DNA from: Microvirga sp.
GTDB lineage: Bacteria; Pseudomonadota; Alphaproteobacteria; Rhizobiales; Beijerinckiaceae
Direction of reading: 5' to 3'
DNA: 63,652 nt
Assembly: GCA_029266525.1 (NCBI GenBank)
Contig: JAQSWQ010000010.1
Span: forward strand, 1-63,652
The notes beneath the pieces were generated by a model, which was not told where the DNA came from, searched no databases, and saw only the letters and a list, made by a program, of their open reading frames with translations. A program made the position numbers and the translations under genes. Shown here piece by piece: positions 33,534-40,469 of this stretch. Positions within the stretch are counted from its first letter, which is position 1. Each line of letters opens with the position of its first letter.

Positions 33534-34236
33534 CAGTGTAGGAATAGATGGCGAAGTGTCAAGAGGCGGATGTATCCCCTTTGAGCATGTTGCCCGGCCC
33601 GGAGCCCTGCGGGCCTCTCGCCAGAGGCGCGCCTTTGCCGCCGCGCGGCGTGAAATCCGTCGGGTTGTGGTGGCGATCGCCGAGGTCGAGGGGCGTGGGA
33701 CGCCGAACGACTCAGTTTAATTTTTTAGGAGCCTTTCGGCGTCCCCGCGGATCGCTCCGGCGTCGCCCTCGCGGGCTCCACCCTTGCTCCCCGCGTCCGG
33801 ATCGCTCCGGAACGTTCGGCGATTTTTGGGCACCCGAGGCCTTCCGCACTTCCCGCGGCTCCCAGGTTGGCCGATCGCACCTCGCCCGAGCGGGCTTTCG
33901 CCCCCGCAAGCCGATGCGAGCGGCGGTTCCCGAGCGCCGACCCTAGCTCCCGAAGGCGCAGCCCCGCCGTAGTACGGAGCGGTCGGATCTCGGACGGGCG
34001 CCCCGGCTCAACACCGCGGCTCCCGAACCGGCCTCGAAGCCCCCGAGCCCGGGGTTCGGCGTGAACCCCGGCCGCAGGCGCCGGTCCCGCCCCACGTCAC
34101 GACGCCTCATGAGCGCGCCCCTCGGGTGGACGGGACGGGAGGAGAGAAGCACGAAATAGGAAGATTGTCAATAGCACTGGAGAGAAACCAGCCGGCTTCG
34201 GCGCGGCGAAGATGGATGCATCGCCGCACGCCCGGT
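33534..34236. other. long gene-free region with strong RNA-folding potential
   Basis: About 700 bases without a credible gene: the ORFs read as Arg/Pro/Ser-rich noise on both strands. It starts with hairpin GCCTCT/AGAGGC near 33626, then the inverted repeat GGGACGCCGAA (33697-33707) / TTCGGCGTCCC (33735-33745) around an AT-rich loop with a T-run. Two copies of GGATCGCTCCGG follow (33749, 33799), then CGGGGTTC/GAACCCCG with a 5-base loop near 34050. I recall similar sequence (a gggcacccgaggccttccgc block) in other Hyphomicrobiales genomes but could not check. It may encode a structured noncoding RNA or be a repeat element. Confidence 0.45.
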
Positions 34237-34323
34237 GTCATGGCCGGGCTTGACCCGGCCATCCAGAGACGCTTCCGCCTGCGGGCGGCGGGCCTGGATC
34301 GCCGGGTCAAGCCCGGCGATGAC
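34237..34323. repeat. palindromic repeat, long copy 1
   Basis: An 87-bp inverted structure: GTCATGGCCGGGCTTGACCC at the left, and the near-complement GGGTCAAGCCCGGCGATGAC at the right, each arm also self-complementary. Same family as 39763-39843 and the short copy at 22929. The stop codon of the XRE regulator lies inside the right arm. Confidence 0.85.
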
Positions 34324-34578
34324 AAACCGAAACGGCGTTCGAGGATCTCAATGCCGCGGCCGGCTCGGCCGTATCGTCGTAGAAGTAAAGGACCGGGACG
34401 CCGAGCGCGTCCGCGATGAAGGTCAGCTCCTGCGCCGAGGCGTGCTCGTCCCCGCGCTCGTACTCGGCGATTGCTTCCGGGTGGGTGGCGACGAGGCATG
34501 CAAGCTCTTCGACGGTCAGCGCCAGCCGCTCGCGGCGCTGGCGGATGCGCGAGCCCACATGTTGGTCAACGAGGCCCA
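34307..34578 (-). CDS. XRE-family helix-turn-helix regulator
   Basis: A 90-residue DNA-binding protein: MGLVDQHVGSRIRQRRERLA, then LTVEELACLVATHPEAIAEY, a Cro/CI-type helix-turn-helix, and ELTFIADALGVPVLYFYDD. The start at 34578 is used; an ATG 15 bases upstream is also possible. The last residues (VCHRRA) and the TGA are encoded by the palindromic repeat, so the original C-terminus was probably replaced when the repeat arrived. It is divergent from a MarR-like gene across 61 bases, suggesting a shared operator. Targets unknown. Confidence 0.75.
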
Positions 34579-34639
34579 TTGGACGTATGAACATGGACGG
34601 CGGCGAAACGCTTGCACGCGCGATATAAGACGGTCTAAT

Positions 34640-35002
34640 ATGCAACTCGAAGAATTTCAAGCCTTCGTTCGCATTTACGTGGAACGCATTTTCCAAGAGG
34701 CATTTCCGGACGAGACCGGCGCCGCCCGGATGCAGCAGGTCGGCCTGTTCGTCACGATCTTCGCGCTGCAGAACACGGCCGAGCCGGTGACCGCGATGCG
34801 CATCGCCCGGCTCAGCGGCCAGAGCCACTCGCAGGTGCACCGCAATCTGCAGAAGCTTCTGAAGCTCGATCTGGTCGAGCGCACGAAGATCAGGAACCGC
34901 ATCGGCAAGGGACAGGCCTGGCACCTCTCGATCAAGGACACGCCGGAGGCGAAGAGGCTGCTCAAGGCGGTCATGGGCGGGAAGAAGGGCCGAGGCGGCT
35001 AG
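34640..35002 (+). CDS. MarR-like winged-helix regulator
   Basis: A 120-residue protein with a winged-helix layout: MQQVGLFVTIFALQNTAE, then VTAMRIARLSGQSHSQVHRN as the recognition region, LQKLLKLDLVERTKIRN, and a beta wing IGKGQAWHLSIKD. The resemblance is to MarR/HTH_27 proteins. Start ATG 34640 is taken because the sequence becomes protein-like there; the upstream region is AT-rich (ataagacggtctaat) and probably holds promoters for both divergent genes. Likely autoregulatory; no ligand is apparent. Confidence 0.75.
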   Translation: MQLEEFQAFVRIYVERIFQEAFPDETGAARMQQVGLFVTIFALQNTAEPVTAMRIARLSGQSHSQVHRNLQKLLKLDLVERTKIRNRIGKGQAWHLSIKDTPEAKRLLKAVMGGKKGRGG

Positions 35003-35126
35003 ACCTTCGAATTCCCCCGGCCCGAGCCGGAGCGCGCCTTCGGCCCGCGGCCCTGGCGAGCCCCCGGCGAGAGTGCCCCCGTCCCGCACGACACCTGGAT
35101 GGAAAGCAACGCGATCGCGCTCTCGC

Positions 35127-35339
35127 CTAATGCTTGCGCCCTGCCGGAGGCACCTCGGCGTCGAGGCGGTCGGCGGGCTCGGCCAGTTCCGGCGGGACCG
35201 GGAGGGAGAGGAGGCGGTCGTAATAGGCGCGAAGCTCCGCCCCGACGAGCTCGATCAGCGGATGGCCGGAATCCTCTTCGTCCACGGGCCCGCCGAGCGC
35301 CGCGAAGGGATTGAGGTCGCGCTCTCGCGAATCCGGCAC
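35127..35339 (-). CDS. NepR-like anti-sigma factor (small)
   Basis: A 70-residue protein starting with GTG 35339. The core HPLIELVGAELRAYYDRLL, followed by LPVPPEL, resembles the NepR pattern (IGxxLRxxYDxxxxEPVPxxF), the anti-sigma factor that holds EcfG until PhyR is phosphorylated. It differs in that the helix after PVP is short (AEPADRLDAEVPPAGRKH). No ecfG or phyR is adjacent, so it could be a paralogue or an unrelated small family. EcfG-like promoters elsewhere in the window make the link attractive but do not prove it. Confidence 0.45.
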   Translation of the reverse strand: MPDSRERDLNPFAALGGPVDEEDSGHPLIELVGAELRAYYDRLLSLPVPPELAEPADRLDAEVPPAGRKH

Positions 35340-35462
35340 GAAACGCCCCGCCTTTGTGGGGCATCACAACTATCAAGCGTTAACGGCCACGCTCAAGCCG
35401 CGCCGTTTCGGAATCGAACAAAGGCCGAGATCCGGCGGAAGGCCGGCCATCAGGTTTTCGGG

Positions 35463-36056
35463 TCACTCCTTCTTCCGATAGACCAGCAGCGACTTGTAGT
35501 CGCCGACGCGCTCGACCGGGCGCTCCTTCTCCCATCGCGCGATCACGCGCTTGGCGCTCATCGGGCCGTCCCAGTCGAACGCGAAGGAGGTCGTGAAGAA
35601 GAGGATGTGGCCGCCCCGGCGCGTCCGGTCGGTGAGGAGGTTTGCGACCTCGAGGTCGGTGAGCCCGCCATAGGAGTCCGTCTTCTCGCTGCGGAACTCG
35701 CAGAGGTGGAAGAGCGTGACCACGTCGAAATTCGGCAGGAGCCTCTCGTTGAGGAGATAGATGTCGCCGAAGACCACGTTGTAGCGCCGCAGCACCTCGG
35801 GCCGGGCGATCGCGAGCTCGACGTATTTGTCATACTCCTGCGGTGCGGCGGTGATGCCGAGCACCGAATTCCGGCGGCTCTCCCTGGCGCATTCGAGACC
35901 GACATGGTGATGGTTGCCGGTGCCGAAATGGTAGATGGCGCTGTCGGTGATCTTCTCGCGATCGAGCCATTCGATGAAATGGACGTCGCAGGGGCAGTCC
36001 TTCTCGCGCAGATCCCAGGAATCGTCCCAGAACGCCAGCTTAGCGGCCTTGGCCAT
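35463..36056 (-). CDS. hypothetical protein, possibly methyltransferase fold
   Basis: A 197-residue soluble protein. It has IYHFGTGNHHHVGLECA, an order of strands and helices (NVVFGDIYLLNERLL, FDVVTLFHLCEFR, GGHILFFTTSF) reminiscent of a Rossmann-type methyltransferase, and an N-terminal CPCDVHFIEWL. The usual GxGxG is not canonical, so function is open. It starts 27 bases after the BacA/SbmA-like gene on the same strand, probably in one operon, with an AAGGAGA upstream. Confidence 0.65.
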   Translation of the reverse strand: MAKAAKLAFWDDSWDLREKDCPCDVHFIEWLDREKITDSAIYHFGTGNHHHVGLECARESRRNSVLGITAAPQEYDKYVELAIARPEVLRRYNVVFGDIYLLNERLLPNFDVVTLFHLCEFRSEKTDSYGGLTDLEVANLLTDRTRRGGHILFFTTSFAFDWDGPMSAKRVIARWEKERPVERVGDYKSLLVYRKKE

Positions 36057-36083
36057 CGCGTTCCTGTCTCCTTGTCATGATCG

Positions 36084-37874
36084 TCAGGCTCTGACCCGCC
36101 GCGCGGTCTCGGTCGCGGCGTCGATCAGGCGCGCGCCGCCCTCGCTCCGCACCAGCCTCAGGCAGCGGTCGTGGAACTCCTCGGCTTCGGGCCGCTGGCC
36201 CACGGAGATGACGGTGGTCGCCGGAAGCTCCGAGCGGATGAGCTGCATCAGCACCTTCTGGCTACCCTCGTCGAGGGCCGAAGTCGCTTCGTCGAGGATC
36301 GCGATCTGCGGCTTCTGCAGGAAGAGCCGTGCGAAGGCGAGGCGCTGGCGCTCGCCGCTCGACAGGATCTGGTCCCAGCGCTCGACCGCGTCGAGCCGGT
36401 CGCTCCAATGCGAAAGGCCGCACTCGTCGAGGATCGCGGCGATCTCGTCGTCGCCGATCTCGAGGTCGAGCGCGGGGTAGAGGATCGCTTGGCGCAGCGT
36501 GCCGAGCGGCAGGTACGGCCGCGGCGGCACGAAGGCGATGGCGGTGTCGCGCGGCACCAGGATGCGGCCCGAGCCCCAGGGCCACAAGCCCGCGACGGCG
36601 CGCATCAGCGTGCTCTTTCCCGAGCCGCTGTCGCCGAGGATCAGCACCTTCTCGCCGGGCTCGATCACGGCGCTCGCGTCGCGGATCAGCACGCGGCCGG
36701 CGCGGTCGGCAACCGTGAGGCTGTGGAGGGCGAGCCGCGGATCGCCGCGCTCGAGCCGCTCGATGCCGCCGGCTTCGTCGAGGCTGTGGTCGAGCTCCTC
36801 CGCAGCCTCGACGAGCGCCATCACCCGCCGCGCCGAGGCGTACCACATGGCCACGAACTTGTAGCGGTCGACCAGCCAGGCGAAGGCGACCTGGACCTGC
36901 AGGAAGGCCGCCGCGAGCTGCGTCACCGCCCCGAGCGTCAGCTCGCCCGAGAGGTATTTCGGCGTCGCAAGCAACAGCGGCACGACCGGGATCAGCGCGC
37001 CCGAGGCGTTGGTGATCCAGGTGAGGCGCCCATGCAGCCGCACCACCGCGAGCCAGCGCCCGACGAGCCTGGTGTAGGAGCGGCCGAGGATGCCGCGCTC
37101 GTCGGGCTCGCCCCGGATCAGCGCGATCGATTCGGCGTTCTCGCGCAACCGCGTGAGCTCGAAGCGGAAGCGCGCCTCGGCTTCGTTCTTCGCGGCGACG
37201 CCCGGCACGAGCGGGCGGCCGACATAGACCGTGAGGCTCGACATCAGGACGCCGTAGAGGAGCGCGGCGATCGTCATGTAGGCCGGGATCGTCACCCAGG
37301 TCCCGAAGACCTCGAACGAGATCGCGCCGCCGACCGTCCAGAGGATGCCGATGAAGGCGACGAAGGAGAGGAGCGCGTTCAAGAGATCGATCGCGAAATC
37401 GACCACCGGCTCGGTCGAGAGCCGGCTCTCGTCGGCGATGCGGTACTCGGGGTTCGCCGGCTCGATCTGGGCGAGGTTGAGCCGGTAGTAGCGCTGGCGC
37501 CCAAGCCACAGGCCGGTGAGGCGGTGCACCAGCCATTCGCGCCAGCGCACCTGCAGCGTCTCGCGGGTGATGACGATGAGCACGCCGATGCCGGCGATCA
37601 CCACCACCAGCCCGGCGAATGCGAGGACCGCCCAGCCAAGCGTCGAGCTGTCGCGGCGCTCGAGCGCGTCGAAGAAGATGCGGTTCCACTGGTTGACCGC
37701 GAGGTTCAAGCCGATGTTGCCGATGACCAGCGCGGCGAGCGCGATGGTCAGGAACCAGGCCCGCCGCGCGGTCGCACCCCGCCACCAGCCCGAGACGAAG
37801 CGGCCGAACTGCCGCGCCACCTGCCGGTCGTAGGTGAGGTCGCGCGGATCGTCAGGAAGAGAGGTGACGCTCAT
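36084..37874 (-). CDS. SbmA/BacA-like ABC transporter with fused ATPase
   Basis: A 596-residue inner-membrane protein. Residues ~30-340 are the SbmA/BacA-type membrane domain (WYASARR, YRLNLAQIEPANPEYRIADE), and ~380-580 are the ATPase with Walker A GDSGSGKST, signature LSSGERQRLAFARL and Walker [13 protein letters not shown]. This is the BclA/YddA layout, linked in rhizobia to peptide uptake and very-long-chain fatty acid handling; in free-living species the substrate is mostly unknown. It is the first gene of a two-gene unit with 35463-36056. Confidence 0.9.
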   Translation of the reverse strand: MSVTSLPDDPRDLTYDRQVARQFGRFVSGWWRGATARRAWFLTIALAALVIGNIGLNLAVNQWNRIFFDALERRDSSTLGWAVLAFAGLVVVIAGIGVLIVITRETLQVRWREWLVHRLTGLWLGRQRYYRLNLAQIEPANPEYRIADESRLSTEPVVDFAIDLLNALLSFVAFIGILWTVGGAISFEVFGTWVTIPAYMTIAALLYGVLMSSLTVYVGRPLVPGVAAKNEAEARFRFELTRLRENAESIALIRGEPDERGILGRSYTRLVGRWLAVVRLHGRLTWITNASGALIPVVPLLLATPKYLSGELTLGAVTQLAAAFLQVQVAFAWLVDRYKFVAMWYASARRVMALVEAAEELDHSLDEAGGIERLERGDPRLALHSLTVADRAGRVLIRDASAVIEPGEKVLILGDSGSGKSTLMRAVAGLWPWGSGRILVPRDTAIAFVPPRPYLPLGTLRQAILYPALDLEIGDDEIAAILDECGLSHWSDRLDAVERWDQILSSGERQRLAFARLFLQKPQIAILDEATSALDEGSQKVLMQLIRSELPATTVISVGQRPEAEEFHDRCLRLVRSEGGARLIDAATETARRVRA

Positions 37875-38046
37875 GGACCTGAAAGGCGCCTACGCGCTCA
37901 GTCGCACCCTCGCGGCCAGCGACTGAACATAGGATGAAGAGGGTCTCGAACGACATACGGCGCGCGATGCGTTGGCCATTGGGCTTGAGTTCCCGGAGGC
38001 GAGCGTATGCATAGCCAGAGGAGCGAGACTTTTGCCGGCCGGTGGA

Positions 38047-38358
38047 TCACGCCGCAGCGCGTCTCGCTCCCACCACCCGCTTGACCTTGATTGCCTCCGC
38101 GTTCCGCATCGCCCGCGCCAGATCGTAGTTCATCTGCATCCCAAGCCAGACTTGCGGGCTTCCGCCAAACGCCTTGGAGAGGCGGATGGCCATCTCCGGC
38201 GAGATGCCCGACGCGCCGTTCACGACGTTGTTCAGCGTCTGCCGGGCGATGCCAAGCGTCCGCGCCGCGCCGGTCACGGAAAGCCCGAGCGGCTCGAGGT
38301 AATCGTGGCGAAGGTGCTCTCCCGGATGGGGGGATTTTTCAGCGGCATGGGCCCTCAA
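38047..38358 (-). CDS. higA: HigA-family antitoxin
   Basis: A 103-residue XRE-type antitoxin. HPGEHLRHDYLEPLGLSVT is the HigA/VapI start, the helix-turn-helix is GAARTLGIARQTLNNVVNG, and WLGMQMNYDLARAMRN is the usual C-terminal signature. It binds and neutralises HigB and represses the operon. It overlaps higB by four bases (ATGA), in the toxin-first order typical of higBA. Confidence 0.93.
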   Translation of the reverse strand: MRAHAAEKSPHPGEHLRHDYLEPLGLSVTGAARTLGIARQTLNNVVNGASGISPEMAIRLSKAFGGSPQVWLGMQMNYDLARAMRNAEAIKVKRVVGARRAAA

Positions 38359-38618
38359 TGGTAGTCAAGATAGTCGACATCGAAGGCATCGCCAGCCTCG
38401 AACCGGAAGATGACGCGCCAGTTCGCCCGGACGGTCACGGCCCAATAGCCCTTCAAGTCGCCCTTCAGCGGATGCAGCTTGAAGCCGGGAGCATCCATGT
38501 CCTCCGCCTGAAGGGCCGAGTCGAGACGAGCGAGAATGCGCCTGATCTTGTCCACATCCTCTGGCGGTAGCCGCCGCCTATCGAGGGACGAGCGCTTCTC
38601 TGCAAAGGCAGGCCGCAT
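38355..38618 (-). CDS. higB: HigB-family mRNA interferase toxin
   Basis: An 87-residue RelE-superfamily toxin that cleaves mRNA at the ribosome. The start at 38618 (MRPAFAEKRSSL) aligns with the family start (MIRSFADKRTxAL); the longer open frame upstream is not homologous. Visible motifs: ILARLDSALQAEDMDAPGF, LHPLKGDLKGYWAVTVRANW, RVIFRFEAGDAFDVDYLDYH, giving a complete protein with the family C-terminus. It precedes higA and is divergent from the TRAP receptor gene. Confidence 0.92.
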   Translation of the reverse strand: MRPAFAEKRSSLDRRRLPPEDVDKIRRILARLDSALQAEDMDAPGFKLHPLKGDLKGYWAVTVRANWRVIFRFEAGDAFDVDYLDYH

Positions 38619-38752
38619 CGGGAGGATAGGACGACGCAAGGCTCTCACCCACAGCCGAGAACCCGTTCCCTTTCCGCTCGCCGGTGTGATAGGGCAAATC
38701 TCATAGGCCCAGCCTCGCCTCAAGCAGCCGCGAACCACAGGAGAAACGCCCC

Positions 38753-39748
38753 ATGACCATCCTCACCCGCCGCCTTGCCGTCGGGCTCGCCGCCGCGGCG
38801 ATCGCTGCCACCGCGGTGCCCGCCAGCGCCCAGACGAAGCTCAAATGGGCCCATGTCTACGAGACCTCGGAGCCCTTCCACACGCAATCGGTGTGGGCGG
38901 CACAGGAGATCGCGAAGCGCACCGGCAACCGCTACCAGATCGACGTCTTCCCGGCCTCGCAGCTCGGCAAGGAGACCGACATCAACCAGGGCCTGTCGCT
39001 CGGCACCGTCGACATGATCATCTCGGGCTCGAGCTTCGCGGCGCGCAGCTTCGCGCCGATCGGCGTGACCTACTACCCCTACACTTTCCGCGACGCCGCC
39101 CATCTTCTTGCCTACACCAAGAGCGACGTCTTCAAGGAGCTCGCCAAGGGCTACGCCGACAAGACCGGCCATCAGATCGTGGCGGTGACCTATTACGGTG
39201 CGCGCCACACCTCCTCGAACAAGCCGATCAAGGCCTGTGCCGACATGAAGGGCCTCAAGATCCGGGTGCCGGATGTGCCCGCCTATCTCGCCATGCCTCG
39301 GGCCTGCGGCGCCAACACCTCGCCGATCGCCTTCGCCGAGGTCTATCTCGCGCTCCAGAACGGCACGGTCGAGGCGCAGGAGAACCCGCTGACCACGATC
39401 GAGGCCAAGAAGTTCTACGAGGTGCAGAAGCACATCGCGCTCACCGGCCACATCGTCGACCACCTCAACACGGTGATCTCCAAGGGGCTGTGGGCGAAGC
39501 TCTCGGACGAGGACAAGAAGATCTTCACCGAGGTCGCGCTCGAGGCGGCCTCGCGCGCCACCGCCGAGATCCAGGCGAAGGAGAAGGAGCTCGTCGGCTT
39601 CTTCAAGGAGAAGGGGCTGACCGTGACCGAGGTCGACACGGACGACTTCAAGAACACGGTCCTGAAGAACGTCACCTTCGAGTCCTTCGGTTACCGCAAG
39701 GCCGATTGGGACAAGATCCAGGCGATCAAGCCCGGCCAGGGGTCGTAA
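38753..39748 (+). CDS. dctP: TRAP transporter solute receptor, DctP family
   Basis: A 331-residue periplasmic binding protein. Signal peptide MTILTRRLAVGLAAAAIAAT with cleavage near ASA-Q. The mature protein has QLGKETDINQGLSLGTVDM, the conserved arginine region LKIRVPDVPAYLAMPRACGA, and AFAEVYLALQNGTVEAQENP, the hallmark of DctP receptors for carboxylates, including sialic-acid-like ligands. GGAG lies in front of the ATG. It is followed by a palindromic repeat, then the two permease genes, completing the transporter. The ligand is unproven. Confidence 0.94.
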   Translation: MTILTRRLAVGLAAAAIAATAVPASAQTKLKWAHVYETSEPFHTQSVWAAQEIAKRTGNRYQIDVFPASQLGKETDINQGLSLGTVDMIISGSSFAARSFAPIGVTYYPYTFRDAAHLLAYTKSDVFKELAKGYADKTGHQIVAVTYYGARHTSSNKPIKACADMKGLKIRVPDVPAYLAMPRACGANTSPIAFAEVYLALQNGTVEAQENPLTTIEAKKFYEVQKHIALTGHIVDHLNTVISKGLWAKLSDEDKKIFTEVALEAASRATAEIQAKEKELVGFFKEKGLTVTEVDTDDFKNTVLKNVTFESFGYRKADWDKIQAIKPGQGS

Positions 39749-39762
39749 AGCCTTCGCGGATT

Positions 39763-39843
39763 GTCATGGCCGGGCTTGTCCCGGCCATCTCGGATCGTCG
39801 GCGCTCGTCCCATCGGGATCACCGGGACAAGCCCGGTGATGAC
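39763..39843. repeat. palindromic repeat, long copy 2
   Basis: An 81-bp copy of the family at 34237: GTCATGGCCGGGCTTGTCCC on the left and GGGACAAGCCCGGTGATGAC on the right. It lies between the receptor and permease genes of the TRAP operon, where a hairpin could raise the ratio of receptor to permease mRNA. Confidence 0.85.
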
Positions 39844-39883
39844 AACGACGGGCCTTGCCTTTGAGCGTCACGCCAGCCATCCC

Positions 39884-40465
39884 ATGACCACCACCGAGCA
39901 CCACGCCCAAATCACCGCCGAGGAGATCGCGCACACCTTCGAGGAAGGGGAGCATGCGCCGGTCGATCTGTCCATCTACGCCCTCGAGGATTGGCTGACC
40001 TTCGGTCTGTTCTGGGCGATGACCGTCTCGGTGTTCCTGCAGTTCTTCACCCGCTACGTGCTGAACGACTCGCTCGCCTGGACCGAGGAGATCGCGACCT
40101 ACTGCAACGTCGCGATCGTCTTCCTCGGCTCGGCGATGTGCGTGCGGCTCAACCGTCACATCCAGGTCGACTTCCTCTACCGCTACCTGCCGCGCGCGCC
40201 GGCGCGCGGGCTTGCGACCCTGATCGACCTCGTCCGGATCGCCTTCTTCGGCTACGCGGCGTGGCTCGTGTGGAAGTTCATGTCGATCATCTCCGGCGAG
40301 GAGATGACCACTGTCCAGCTGCCGAAGAACCTGTTCTACGGCTGCGTCCTTGCGGCCTTCGTGCTGATGTTCCTGCGCGCGACCCAGGTCGCGCTCGCCA
40401 ACTGGCGGCGCGGATATTCGGTGCTCGAGCGGCCCGAGGCCTTCGAGCCCGTGCTCGCCGACTGA
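39884..40465 (+). CDS. dctQ: TRAP transporter small permease, DctQ family
   Basis: A 193-residue inner-membrane subunit with four transmembrane helices: FGLFWAMTVSVFLQFFTRYV, the next around AIVFLGSAMCVRLNRHIQVD, IDLVRIAFFGYAAWLVWKF and NLFYGCVLAAFVLMFLRATQ. The motif LAWTEEIATY is typical of DctQ. The start MTTTEHHAQI at 39884 is used; the open frame upstream is inside the repeat. DctM begins 4 bases after its stop, so the two are co-translated. Confidence 0.92.
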   Translation: MTTTEHHAQITAEEIAHTFEEGEHAPVDLSIYALEDWLTFGLFWAMTVSVFLQFFTRYVLNDSLAWTEEIATYCNVAIVFLGSAMCVRLNRHIQVDFLYRYLPRAPARGLATLIDLVRIAFFGYAAWLVWKFMSIISGEEMTTVQLPKNLFYGCVLAAFVLMFLRATQVALANWRRGYSVLERPEAFEPVLAD

Positions 40466-40469
40466 AGCC

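Noticed and set aside
34126-34419. Plus-strand ORF across the palindromic repeat
   Set aside because: Its sequence is the translated repeat (VMAGLDPAIQ-type peptide), a well-known false ORF in these genomes.
36171-37937. 588-codon plus-strand ORF opposite the BacA/SbmA-like gene
   Set aside because: Arg/Glu/His/Asp-rich shadow typical of high-GC antisense frames; the opposite strand carries a complete ABC transporter with all motifs.
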